Assembly (NCBI RefSeq): GCF_028713515.1
Contig: NZ_JAQTOD010000001.1
Coordinates: 744,001-808,000 of the forward strand
Source of the DNA: Sulfurimonas sp.
GTDB taxonomy: Bacteria; Campylobacterota; Campylobacteria; Campylobacterales; Sulfurimonadaceae
Reading direction: 5' to 3'
DNA length: 64,000 nucleotides
Of this stretch, positions 25,347 through 34,593 are shown piece by piece. Both the position numbers and the translations under genes were made by a program. The notes under the pieces were generated by a model. That model searched no databases, was not told the origin of the DNA, and worked only from the letters and a program-made list of their open reading frames with translations. Numbering within the stretch: position 1 is the stretch's first letter; the number at the start of each line of letters is the position of its first letter.

Positions 25347-26492
25347 ATGACATTTAAAAAAATTAAACCATTTATTGTTGGCGGAGCAACCGTAGCTTTG
25401 ATTGCAACAATTGGCTACAACAAAGTATATCTGCCTAAAATAACACACGAATTTGCAATGCCAACAGAGAAGGCATTTATGCAGAGTATCAGTGGTGTCG
25501 GAACACTTGAAGCAAAAGAAGTTATCACTCTTGCCCCTAAAACAACTTCCAAGATAGAAACACTTTTTGCAGATGAGGGCGACATAGTAACAAAAGGCTC
25601 CATACTTGCAAAAATGGAGCTCTCAGAACTTGATGCAAATCTAAAAGAGAGTTCGGCAACAATTGAGAAAAATCGTGCTCAAATGGCTTCTCAAAGAGCA
25701 CAAATAGCAGATTATCAAGCAAAAAAAGATTTAGCCGATGCAACGCTTGCTCGTTATAAAACTTTGATAAAAGGTGGATATGTCACTCAAGCAGAGCTAG
25801 ATAGCGTGGAAGCCTCAGCAAGAAGCGCAAACGCGCAACTCTTAAATGCCAAAGAGACTCTTAACCAATCCCAACATGAGATAGAGCGCTCTATCGCATC
25901 TCGCGGTGCACTTAACGCAAAAGTTGATGATTTGTCTCTTCGTTCTAGCATTGATGGGATAGTAATCTCACGCGACGCCGAAAAAGGAAGCACCGTAAAT
26001 ACTGGGATGAGTGTTTTTAAGATTGCTGATCCTAAAAAAGTATGGGTAAAAGTATATATTGATGAGCATCAGGCTGGAGCGTTAAAAGTAGGACAAAAAG
26101 CAATCGTAACCCTTAGATCTATAAAAAACCAAGAGTTTGGAGCTACCATAAGCAGAATTAGCGTTACAAGCGACCGCATAACAGAAGAGAGAGTTGTCTA
26201 TCTTACTCTAGATAAAAACCCAGACACTATTCATCTCGGCGAACAGGCTGAGGGTAAAATAATTATCTCTTACTACCCAAAAATATTGACTATGCCAGCC
26301 AATACGGTCATTTCAACAAAAGATGGTAGTGGGGTTTGGATTGAGAAGGATTCAAAAGCTGTTTTTTATCCGCTAAAAGTGATAGAGCGAAATAGCGAGG
26401 GAGAAGTTGCTGTCTCCGGAATAAACAAATCACAAAAAGTAATTATTATGGATGAGAGGGAAGTTAAAACCGGAGACAAGGTTCGTTTATGA
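25347..26492 (+). CDS. HlyD/MacA-family periplasmic adaptor
   Basis: This is a 381-residue membrane-fusion protein. It has an N-terminal membrane anchor (about 8-26), a biotinyl-lipoyl-like first half (VITLAPKTTSKIETLFADEGDIVTKGSILAKM), a coiled-coil hairpin (about 85-185) and second half (IDGIVISRDAEKGSTVNTGMSVFKIADPKKVWVKVYID), then beta-barrel and membrane-proximal domains. I start at ATG 25347, which has AAGGA upstream and begins after the TolC stop. A longer in-frame reading from 25275 would overlap that gene and disturb the membrane anchor. It links the TolC channel with the FtsX-type permease. Confidence 0.9.
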   Translation: MTFKKIKPFIVGGATVALIATIGYNKVYLPKITHEFAMPTEKAFMQSISGVGTLEAKEVITLAPKTTSKIETLFADEGDIVTKGSILAKMELSELDANLKESSATIEKNRAQMASQRAQIADYQAKKDLADATLARYKTLIKGGYVTQAELDSVEASARSANAQLLNAKETLNQSQHEIERSIASRGALNAKVDDLSLRSSIDGIVISRDAEKGSTVNTGMSVFKIADPKKVWVKVYIDEHQAGALKVGQKAIVTLRSIKNQEFGATISRISVTSDRITEERVVYLTLDKNPDTIHLGEQAEGKIIISYYPKILTMPANTVISTKDGSGVWIEKDSKAVFYPLKVIERNSEGEVAVSGINKSQKVIIMDEREVKTGDKVRL

Positions 26493-27625
26493 TTAATCTC
26501 GCTCAAAGAGATATTGCCCACTCTTTAGGTAAATTTATAACAACCGCACTTGGTGTTGGGATGCTAATCGGAGTAGTTTTGATTATGCTTGGCGTTTATC
26601 GTGGACTAGTTCATGATGCGATGATTGTGCCAAATGACATAGCGCCTAATCTGTGGGTTGTCCAAAAAGATACGCTCGGACCATTTGCTGAAAACTCAAG
26701 AATGCACGAGGATTTTAAATATTCACTAAAGGGATTCTCTGGAGTAAAAGAGGTTAACCCGCTAACTTTTCAGAGTATTCAGATTCCTCAAGGTGTAAAG
26801 CCTGTTCGTGTTTTTGCGCTTGGCTATGACACGCGTACTTCATTTCAACCATATCACCTCATAAAAGGGCGTCCTATTGCTACGCCGTTCAATGAGATTA
26901 TTGTAGATTCTAAAACAAATTTTAAACTTGATGACTCTATTAGCCTTGGGCGTAATATCTACAGAGTAGTTGGACTAACACATAAAGCGGTTTCATTTGG
27001 TGGCGATCCTATGATTTATCTGGATTTAAAAGAGGCGCAAGAGTTGCAATTTCTCTTTAGTAATGCGCAGATTCGTAATGACCGCGAAAGACAAAGTGCT
27101 TCCAGTGCAACAGCTATGGTAAACAGTTTTACTTTAAAACTATATCCTGGCATAAATCCAGCAGAAGTCGCAAAAGAGATAAAGCGATGGAAGCATCTTG
27201 AGTGCTTTAATGCCAAAGAACAAGAAGACATCTTAACCAAAAATGTTATAGAGCGCTCTGCTAAACAGATTGGAATGTTTACGGTTATTTTACTTATAGT
27301 CGCCTCTGTTATCATTTCACTAATCATCTACACTATGACAATTGGAAAGATAAAAGAGATAGCCATTCTTAAACTCATCGGCGCTTCAAACTTTACAATC
27401 ACAAAAATGATTGCTCAACAATCACTTCTTCTTGGTGCTATTGCTTTTATTGGTGGGAATATTTTTGCTCAACTAACCGCGGATAAATTTCCAAAAACAA
27501 TCATTTTGCTCACAGATGATGCTTTGAAACTCATGGTTGTTGTTATTATTGTCAGTATTTTATCATCGCTCTCAGGCATAAGAACTGCGCTTCGCATAGA
27601 TCCTGCCAGCGCGATAGGAGGGTAA
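26489..27625 (+). CDS. ABC exporter permease, MacB/DevC-type FtsX family
   Basis: The 378-residue protein has four membrane helices in the arrangement of type VII (FtsX-like) exporters: one near residues 15-38, then a periplasmic domain of about 230 residues, then three near 262-285, 305-330 and 345-368. MTIGKIKEIAILKLIGASNFTI is the conserved FtsX cytoplasmic stretch. It lacks a fused ATPase, which is encoded by the next gene, as in DevBCA-like systems and unlike classical MacB. It overlaps the adaptor stop by 4 bp (ATGA). Confidence 0.9.
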   Translation: MINLAQRDIAHSLGKFITTALGVGMLIGVVLIMLGVYRGLVHDAMIVPNDIAPNLWVVQKDTLGPFAENSRMHEDFKYSLKGFSGVKEVNPLTFQSIQIPQGVKPVRVFALGYDTRTSFQPYHLIKGRPIATPFNEIIVDSKTNFKLDDSISLGRNIYRVVGLTHKAVSFGGDPMIYLDLKEAQELQFLFSNAQIRNDRERQSASSATAMVNSFTLKLYPGINPAEVAKEIKRWKHLECFNAKEQEDILTKNVIERSAKQIGMFTVILLIVASVIISLIIYTMTIGKIKEIAILKLIGASNFTITKMIAQQSLLLGAIAFIGGNIFAQLTADKFPKTIILLTDDALKLMVVVIIVSILSSLSGIRTALRIDPASAIGG

Positions 27626-27626
27626 A

Positions 27627-28334
27627 TTGAGACAGAGTGTTATAAAAATGCAGAATATCAGTAAAACTTATGGAAGCGGTGATAGTGCAGTAACTGCAAT
27701 CAAAGAGGCTTCATTTGAGATATACGCAGGTGAAACGGTAGCTCTTTTGGGACCTAGTGGTTCAGGAAAGACAACACTCATCACGATGATTGGGTGCATT
27801 ACGGAACCTAGTGGTGGCAAACTACACTTAAATGAAAAACTAATCTATGACACAAAGTGGCAGATCAAAGACACTCGTCGCCTACGCCGTGAAAATATCG
27901 GTTTTATTTTTCAATCGCACAATCTCATCCCTTTTTTAAATGTAAGAGAAAATGTAACTATTGTACCGCAAATGAATGGTGTTGCCATTAAAGATGCAAA
28001 CAAAAAAGCAAAAGAGCTTCTGGATTATCTCGGAGTTGGAGAAAAATTAGAAAATATGCCCTCTCAGCTCTCAGGCGGACAAAGTCAAAGAGTAGCCATC
28101 GCAAGGTCGCTATCTAACAATCCAAAAATTATCCTAGCCGACGAGCCAACAGCAGCACTTGATGGACAACGAGCACTCTCGGTTATGCAACTGCTTAAAA
28201 AACTCTCAGCTGAGCAAGGAGTTGCAATTGTAGTTGTAACGCATGATGAGCGAATGTTGCCACTTTTTGACAGAATTTTAAGAGTTGAGGATGGATTTGT
28301 TAAAGAAGATAAAGAGATTAAAGAATTTAGCTAA
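27627..28334 (+). CDS. ABC exporter ATPase, LolD/DevA/MacB-like
   Basis: The 235-residue ATPase has Walker A GPSGSGKTT (about 38-46), Q-loop FIFQSHNLIPFLNVRENV, signature QLSGGQSQRVAIARSL, Walker B IILADEPTAALD and switch histidine VVTHDERM. This pattern is typical of LolD/MacB-type ATPases that power mechanotransmission. The start is TTG at 27627 with a strong AGGAGG five bases upstream; the first ATG (27648) lacks such a site. It ends the tripartite export operon. Confidence 0.92.
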   Translation: MRQSVIKMQNISKTYGSGDSAVTAIKEASFEIYAGETVALLGPSGSGKTTLITMIGCITEPSGGKLHLNEKLIYDTKWQIKDTRRLRRENIGFIFQSHNLIPFLNVRENVTIVPQMNGVAIKDANKKAKELLDYLGVGEKLENMPSQLSGGQSQRVAIARSLSNNPKIILADEPTAALDGQRALSVMQLLKKLSAEQGVAIVVVTHDERMLPLFDRILRVEDGFVKEDKEIKEFS

Positions 28335-28369
28335 AATTGCAAATAAATATAAAATTTTTATAGGCAGTT

Positions 28370-30589
28370 ATGAAAACAGATAAATTATCAAAAACAGAAA
28401 TTATTATAAACCAACTGGATTTAAATGAACATATAAACTCTTTTAAAAGTTTTTTCTCAAGAGAGAGCGAGCTTTATATCGAGGGCGACCAAGAGCTTCA
28501 CTATCGCTACATAAAGGCACTTGATGCTATAGAGTTTAAGGCACCGCCAAAGGTTGCTGACTTTACAAACATAAAACTTCATCTACTAAAACATGGTATT
28601 TTAAACTTTGAGCAGATTTTTGAGATAGTAAAAGTTGTTAGATACTTTCGCTATTTTAAAAGCAGGGAAGTTGATGGAATCATCGGCGAATGGATGAGTA
28701 AGTTTGTTATAGATGTAAAGTTCACAGAGGTCGAGAAGTATTTTACTCATGATGGAAAATTTGAAGAGAATCTGGACACAAATCTTTTTGGTTTAAGTGC
28801 GAAGATAAAAGAGCATAAAAATAACATAAATGACTCTCTAAGAAGACTTACAACCAGCTCAAAACTCTCCTCTTATCTCATTGACACGCAAGTCCATCTC
28901 ATAAATGATGAAGAGTGTCTTTTGGTTCGTGGCGGTTTTAACCATGTTCTAAAAGGTGCTCTTATTGGACGAAGCAGCAGCGGTGGTTTTTATGTCTCTC
29001 CTGACACTATCTTAAAAGCAAAAGAGCAGATTCGCTATATAAATCAAGAGCGAGAAGCCATCTTTTACAGTTATGCAAAAGAGTTTTCTATCAAATTTTT
29101 TGACCTTCAGCCATTCATATCTTTCATAGACAAAGAGTTTACAAAGTTTGACAACTATCAGGCAAGAGTTCTTTTTGCAAGAAGTTCAAATTTGCAGATT
29201 GTTAAGTCAAAAAAAGATTCAAAGATTGTCTTAGATGGCTTTATCCACCCTGCTCTGCATAAAGCAAAGCCCATATTTGTGGACTTTTCTAAAAATATTT
29301 TGATGATTACAGGTGTAAATGCTGGTGGAAAAACTATGCTCTTGAAATCAATTCTATCATCTGTGTTTATGGCAAAATATATAATTCCTATGAAATTAAA
29401 CGAGAATAACTCACATATTGGCTCATTTAAAAACATCCTAGCTATTATTGATGACCCTCAAAATGTAAAAAATGACATCTCAACATTTGCTGGACGGATG
29501 CAGGAATTTTCTAAGATTTTTGATTACAACAACTCTCTTGTTGGAGTTGATGAGATAGAACTAGGAACCGATAGCGACGAAGCAGCGGCACTTTTTAAGG
29601 TTATGCTTAGCGAACTGATACAAAGAGGACACAAAATAGTTGTAACAACCCATCACAAACGCCTAGCCGCACTAATGGCTGATCGTGATGATGTTGAGCT
29701 TATGGCGGCTATCTATGATGAAACAAACAGAACCCCTACTTATGAGTTTATCCATGGGATTATTGGTAAAAGTTACGCATTTGAAACTGCGAGTCGCTAT
29801 GGAATCTCAAACAAGATAGTTAGTGAAGCAAAGAAGGTTTACGGCGACAACAGCGAAAAACTAAATATACTTATAGAGCGAGGCTCACAACTAGAGAGAG
29901 AGTTAAGACAAAAACATAAAGTTGTTGACGAGAGAATAGAAAAGTTAAAAATACAAGAACTAGAGCTAAAAGAGCAGAGACAAAGAGATTTTGATGAGCT
30001 TCAAAAACAGAAAGATTCCCTAATTCACAGTTATGAGATTGCCATAAATGAAGCAAAATCTGCCGCAAAAGCTGGCGATATCAAAGCTATTCATAGAGCT
30101 ATGGATAAGGCAAACAAAAAGCTGCCTCCTCCGCCAAAAGAGCAACCAAAAGTAGATGTTGCGTTTAAGATGGGAGATGTTGTAAAGTATCACGCCCAAA
30201 AAGGGACAATAGTTGCTATTAACGATAAAAAAGATGCAATTATAGAGATTGACGGAATGAGAGTCAGAGTCAAAACAACACAACTAAAACATACTAAAAT
30301 AGTAAGCTGCAAGCCAAATACCGATATAAAAGTAAGTGTAGAAAAAAGAGCTGGATTAAAATGCGACTTGCATGGTCTAAGAGCCGATGAAGCAACAGAA
30401 GTGCTTGACAAATTTTTATCAGATGCGCTGCTTGCTGGCTGGGATGAAGTTATAGTTTACCATGGCATCGGTACTGGAAAGCTCTCTTATGCAGTTAAAA
30501 ATTTCCTTAGTGTTCATCCTAGTGTTAAAAAGTTTGAAGATGCACCGCAAAGTATGGGTGGATTTGGGGCTAAAATAGTATCGCTTTAG
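28370..30589 (+). CDS. mutS2: endonuclease MutS2
   Basis: The 739-residue MutS2 has a MutS-type core without mismatch-binding domain I, Walker A GVNAGGKTM (about residues 316-324), Walker B SLVGVDEIELGTDSDEA, and a coiled-coil region (about 500-590). It ends in a C-terminal Smr nuclease domain (about 660-739) with CDLHGLRADEA and YHGIGTGKL. MutS2 proteins restrain recombination, process oxidative DNA lesions or act on collided ribosomes, depending on species. The domain set is complete. It follows the exporter operon by 35 bp and converges on pgaD with 3 bp between the stops. Confidence 0.95.
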   Translation: MKTDKLSKTEIIINQLDLNEHINSFKSFFSRESELYIEGDQELHYRYIKALDAIEFKAPPKVADFTNIKLHLLKHGILNFEQIFEIVKVVRYFRYFKSREVDGIIGEWMSKFVIDVKFTEVEKYFTHDGKFEENLDTNLFGLSAKIKEHKNNINDSLRRLTTSSKLSSYLIDTQVHLINDEECLLVRGGFNHVLKGALIGRSSSGGFYVSPDTILKAKEQIRYINQEREAIFYSYAKEFSIKFFDLQPFISFIDKEFTKFDNYQARVLFARSSNLQIVKSKKDSKIVLDGFIHPALHKAKPIFVDFSKNILMITGVNAGGKTMLLKSILSSVFMAKYIIPMKLNENNSHIGSFKNILAIIDDPQNVKNDISTFAGRMQEFSKIFDYNNSLVGVDEIELGTDSDEAAALFKVMLSELIQRGHKIVVTTHHKRLAALMADRDDVELMAAIYDETNRTPTYEFIHGIIGKSYAFETASRYGISNKIVSEAKKVYGDNSEKLNILIERGSQLERELRQKHKVVDERIEKLKIQELELKEQRQRDFDELQKQKDSLIHSYEIAINEAKSAAKAGDIKAIHRAMDKANKKLPPPPKEQPKVDVAFKMGDVVKYHAQKGTIVAINDKKDAIIEIDGMRVRVKTTQLKHTKIVSCKPNTDIKVSVEKRAGLKCDLHGLRADEATEVLDKFLSDALLAGWDEVIVYHGIGTGKLSYAVKNFLSVHPSVKKFEDAPQSMGGFGAKIVSL

Positions 30590-30592
30590 TTA

Positions 30593-31036
30593 CTATTTTA
30601 TTGAAATTTGATTCTCTAAATCTACTATATGTCCATGGTTATCATGATGTATAGTTATTAGTTGAGTATCCATTGACTCTTTTAGTTTCTCACTATCTAC
30701 TTTGAAATAATCTGCATACTCATCAAACTCATAAATCAGATGTTCGCTTGGGGCAACATGTCGGTTTAACCATGACAAAATAAATAAAACGATCGGAGTA
30801 GCGACCAACATCACTACTGCGTGTTCAAATGTTACTGCCGAAACTTCATCAAAAATAACTGATGATATCTCATCAGCAGGTGCATCCAAGTTAATCATTT
30901 TATAAAAAACATGAAATAGTGGTTTCCAAAGATATATCCAACCAGCCCACAATAAAACAGTCACCGCGTCCCAAACCAATTTCTTACGAAGAGGCAACTC
31001 ATGGCGCTTATTGATAATCAAAGTTTCATGATTCAT
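30593..31036 (-). CDS. pgaD: PgaD-like subunit of poly-GlcNAc synthase
   Basis: The 147-residue protein has two membrane helices (about 25-45 and 72-93) and a short cytoplasmic tail, and matches PgaD in size and layout. PgaD associates with the PgaC glycosyltransferase, and their contact responds to cyclic-di-GMP in Escherichia coli. The N-terminal RHELPLRKKLVWDAVTVLLWAGWIYLW is typical. It overlaps the pgaC end by 4 bp. It is the last gene of the pgaBCD operon; sequence conservation in this small family is low, so the name also depends on context. Confidence 0.85.
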   Translation of the reverse strand: MNHETLIINKRHELPLRKKLVWDAVTVLLWAGWIYLWKPLFHVFYKMINLDAPADEISSVIFDEVSAVTFEHAVVMLVATPIVLFILSWLNRHVAPSEHLIYEFDEYADYFKVDSEKLKESMDTQLITIHHDNHGHIVDLENQISIK

Positions 31037-32355
31037 ATATCAACCTTCATGGAGGATTTGTCTTCGGTGTTTGTTAGCTGTTGATGAACACCCCTATCTG
31101 GACTAACCCATCTAGCACGAGTTTTTTTGCCAAATATAACCTTTGGAAGCGCAACAACGGCCGTAAAAAGATTTAAAAACCAAAAAGCAAATGGATACCA
31201 AATCATCCAAAAATAATTTTTTCCCAAGCCTTTATCATAATGACCATCTAGCCATTTACTAATTGCAAACTGTATTAGACATGCGCCAATCAAAATTACG
31301 CTACCTTGATCAGGCAAAATTGGTGATTCATTAGGCATCAGATAGTTAACTGGAACAAACAGACCAACAATCCACACCAAGATAACCAAAACCATACTGT
31401 AAGCCCAAATCATACTCAACATCAACTCAATCATAAGCCCCCAAAGATGTGTCTGTTTATGCAAAAACAGAACTCTAAAGTTTTTAAACATTACCTGAGC
31501 ACCACCCATTGCCCAACGAAGGCGTTGATTCCATAATCCTTTGATAGTCTCTGGCATTAAAATCCAGACTAAAGATTTAGGCTCAAAACGAACATCCCAA
31601 CCATTTCTCTGTAGCTTCCATGTTATATCAATATCTTCAGTCAACATATCAGGGCTCCAGTAACCAACTTCATGAACTGCAGATTTTCTAAAGCCAGCAA
31701 TTACACCAGAAATCGTAAATAGACGCCCAAAGCTTCTTTGTGCTCGCTTTATCATACCAACAATAGAAGAGAACTCTCCAACTTGTATTTTGCCAAGCAG
31801 GCTTGTACGGTTTCGTATTCTTGGATTGCCAGTTACGGCTGCTACTTGCGGATAATGCACAAAATGTTTAGCCATCCAGTAGAGGCAATATGGATCAATC
31901 AGGGCATCTCCATCTATGCAAACAAGATACTCATATTTTGCTAAAAGTGCTCCAGCTTGAAGCCCTAATGCTTTACCTTGATTTTGTGCTAAGTTGACAA
32001 CTTTCAGTCTTGGATTATTTTTTGCAAGCCCCACCAATATCTCTAGCGTGTTATCTTTGCTTCCATCATTGATAGCTATTACCTCAAAATCAGGATATAT
32101 AACATTAAGAGCATAAGAGATTGTCTCAATAGCATTTTGACCTTCGTTGTAACATGGAATTAGGATAGATACGCCAGGCCAACTCTCGCCAACTTCGAGT
32201 TCTGGAATCGTCTGATTAACATACTTTCTCTCATTTTTAAAGTAAAAAAATATAGCGCCAATCATCCATAGAGTTGACATGAAGAGCGGATAGTAAAATA
32301 CATAACCAAGAACTGCATGCCAAACAAAGTGCCACAATACATAAAAATCTGTCAA
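31033..32355 (-). CDS. pgaC: poly-beta-1,6-N-acetylglucosamine synthase PgaC
   Basis: This is a processive family-2 glycosyltransferase of 440 residues, the same size as E. coli PgaC. It has two N-terminal and three C-terminal membrane helices around a cytoplasmic GT-A domain with the aspartates of AINDGSKDN, CIDGDALIDP and the TEDIDITWKL motif, and the product-binding QRLRWAMGG. It polymerises UDP-GlcNAc into poly-GlcNAc and drives it across the inner membrane. The gene is preceded by pgaB (9 bp gap) and overlaps pgaD. Confidence 0.94.
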   Translation of the reverse strand: MTDFYVLWHFVWHAVLGYVFYYPLFMSTLWMIGAIFFYFKNERKYVNQTIPELEVGESWPGVSILIPCYNEGQNAIETISYALNVIYPDFEVIAINDGSKDNTLEILVGLAKNNPRLKVVNLAQNQGKALGLQAGALLAKYEYLVCIDGDALIDPYCLYWMAKHFVHYPQVAAVTGNPRIRNRTSLLGKIQVGEFSSIVGMIKRAQRSFGRLFTISGVIAGFRKSAVHEVGYWSPDMLTEDIDITWKLQRNGWDVRFEPKSLVWILMPETIKGLWNQRLRWAMGGAQVMFKNFRVLFLHKQTHLWGLMIELMLSMIWAYSMVLVILVWIVGLFVPVNYLMPNESPILPDQGSVILIGACLIQFAISKWLDGHYDKGLGKNYFWMIWYPFAFWFLNLFTAVVALPKVIFGKKTRARWVSPDRGVHQQLTNTEDKSSMKVDI

Positions 32356-32364
32356 AAACTATCC

Positions 32365-34386
32365 TTACTTATTTGATGTGACATTGCTTGGCACTATCGT
32401 GTGCATTCGTAATGGTTTTTTTGTAAAATCTTCTCTTATTGCATCTGCATTGGGGATGTTTTTATACTGATTATCAGGATAATACGCGATGTGATGCACA
32501 CCTAAGTCATAAAGATGTCTTATGGTCTGACTAAGCTCAGAAGATGAGATAGCCTCACTATTTTTTCTCCAATCTACACTCTGCAGCTCCATAACCGTGC
32601 GCTCTAAACCGCACTTATCCTCTTTTACTCTTTTTACAATATTATCATAGAACTCTGTCGAATTGCTTGCTTGTTCCATATATGGCATCGCCATAATCGC
32701 TGTGTAATCATATTTTTTTATTGAATCTTTTAATGACTGAGCATACCACTCCTCTGCGTTATCACTTAGTGCAACTTGTGCGTATAGATTGCGAGCTGTC
32801 TTGAGCCCTGGTTGCTCATTTCTTACAATCTGAGCCAATTCCATTGCAAAATCATCCAAATACTCAGTTTTGAGTCTTGTCCACTTAGCAAACTGCTTTT
32901 TATCTGCTCTTATTTTGGCAACACTTTGTGATAATCCCCACTTCTTGTATTGCAATCTAGCTGCTTTGCTGTCATCTTCAAAATCAGACAGAGTCACATC
33001 ATCATGAAATATTATTCCATCAATATAAACTGATTTTGCCAAATCCTCATAAATCTCTTTAATCACTTTTTGTGCTTTTGGAGAAAATGGAGAGAGTCGT
33101 GGATACCCCATGTTTAGGTGGGTTGGATCAACTTGCAGTGTTACTACCAAATCTTTTGCGGCAGGACTATTTTTAGGTAACTCCCAAGCTATGACAGGCA
33201 TCCAAGCATAGATTCGTTTCACTTGTGTGCGAGTTGCTATCTGCCAAGATACTCTGTTGAACAGATTGGCGCGCATTGGTATATTTCGATTTGGAAAATA
33301 GACATAATCCGCCGCACCATTGGCATCAGGGTCGGCGAAGGCTTGAAGATAAACTGTATTTATTCCCAGCTTTTTTATTCTATCAAGCAAACCACCGAGA
33401 TTTTTTTCTTGTTGATTTGGATCTGGATCATAAATATAATCTAAGTCAATATGCGCCGCCTTTGTTGTGCGAGCATCGTCTGTGAAATTAGCATTTCTCA
33501 CCAACATATTTAGTTTTAAATCAGGAAGTGTCATTTTCCCTTCAACCAATATTCGTCGAAGTCTAGATAGTGGCGTAATCTTTGTGTTACTTCCATCATC
33601 TAGCGTTAGTCCAATAGGCATCCCTAACTTATTTGCGATTTTAGTTACTTTGGTGTTATAGTATCCATATGGCCAAACCATCACGCGAGGTTTTTGTCCT
33701 GTGTATTGCTTTAAAAAATTACTGTTTTCCAGTAAATCATCATGAACTCGTTGTTCATAACATGTCTCATCCTCACAAACTTGTTTATCTGGAAACCATT
33801 GACGAGTTCTAACTGCCGGCTGTTTGTTGCCTTGAGGATTTCCAAGTATCCCTTTGTGTGCTAAATATGAATGACTAGCAATCTCAACTAAACCGCTAGC
33901 AACCATCTCTTTAATCTCTTTTTGACTTAAAAACTTACTTCGGTCAATCATATGCCCATCAAAATCCACCTTCTCTTTTGACTTTAACCAACCGCCAACA
34001 AGCGCGATTACTGTTGGAATTTTATATTTTTTCAAAACAGGATAAGCATTGGCATAAACAGACTGATAACCATCATCAAAAGTAAGCAAAACTGCCTTAT
34101 CTGGCAATAATTTTGAATTTTTTCGATATCTTAAAATATCATCCACACTAACGAAGTGGTATCCATTATCTATAAACCAGCGTATCTGCTCATTAAAATG
34201 TTCTGGAGTAACCGTATATGTTGAGTCTAGTGTCTCGCCTTTAGCGGCTATTTCGTGATAACTTAGTATTGTAAACTCATTGACATTTTGATCTCTACTG
34301 CAAATATTTGGCAACTCGTTTGCCACCACAGAACCGCTCACAACAACCATTAATGCAAAGATTAGTTTTAACATTGGTTTTAACAT
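32365..34386 (-). CDS. pgaB: poly-beta-1,6-N-acetylglucosamine N-deacetylase PgaB
   Basis: The 673-residue two-domain protein has an N-terminal NodB deacetylase (about 40-290) with TILSYHEI, LTFDDGYQSVYANAYPVL and ASHSYLAHKG. A C-terminal glycoside-hydrolase-like domain (about 310-640) has IDLDYIYDPDPNQQEKNLGGL and GIIFHDDVTLSDFED. It deacetylates and trims poly-GlcNAc before export. E. coli PgaB is an outer-membrane lipoprotein, but this signal region (LKLIFALMVVVSGSVVANEL) has no lipobox cysteine, so the protein is probably soluble periplasmic. No pgaA porin gene lies upstream, where E. coli has it; 34387-34593 is non-coding. Confidence 0.93.
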   Translation of the reverse strand: MLKPMLKLIFALMVVVSGSVVANELPNICSRDQNVNEFTILSYHEIAAKGETLDSTYTVTPEHFNEQIRWFIDNGYHFVSVDDILRYRKNSKLLPDKAVLLTFDDGYQSVYANAYPVLKKYKIPTVIALVGGWLKSKEKVDFDGHMIDRSKFLSQKEIKEMVASGLVEIASHSYLAHKGILGNPQGNKQPAVRTRQWFPDKQVCEDETCYEQRVHDDLLENSNFLKQYTGQKPRVMVWPYGYYNTKVTKIANKLGMPIGLTLDDGSNTKITPLSRLRRILVEGKMTLPDLKLNMLVRNANFTDDARTTKAAHIDLDYIYDPDPNQQEKNLGGLLDRIKKLGINTVYLQAFADPDANGAADYVYFPNRNIPMRANLFNRVSWQIATRTQVKRIYAWMPVIAWELPKNSPAAKDLVVTLQVDPTHLNMGYPRLSPFSPKAQKVIKEIYEDLAKSVYIDGIIFHDDVTLSDFEDDSKAARLQYKKWGLSQSVAKIRADKKQFAKWTRLKTEYLDDFAMELAQIVRNEQPGLKTARNLYAQVALSDNAEEWYAQSLKDSIKKYDYTAIMAMPYMEQASNSTEFYDNIVKRVKEDKCGLERTVMELQSVDWRKNSEAISSSELSQTIRHLYDLGVHHIAYYPDNQYKNIPNADAIREDFTKKPLRMHTIVPSNVTSNK

Positions 34387-34542
34387 ACAGTATCTCTCTT
34401 CACTATTATTAATATAACTACACTCATTGGACTTTTATAAAAATTTATATTTATATTGTATCTCAACTCCTCTTTTAAATCTCCAATATTTTAGTAAAAT
34501 TATCGCTAATATATAGTTTTTACAGCAAAGTGCTTGCATAAA

Positions 34543-34571
34543 TTGATTAATTTTTATGGTTCTGATAAAAT
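34543..34571 (+). promoter_or_regulatory. promoter of the BaiN-like gene
   Basis: TTGATT, 17 bp, TAAAAT, ending 22 bp before the ATG at 34594, which has AAGGA upstream. This has good sigma-70 form. Confidence 0.5.
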
Positions 34572-34593
34572 GTACTCACAAGGAATATAGTAT

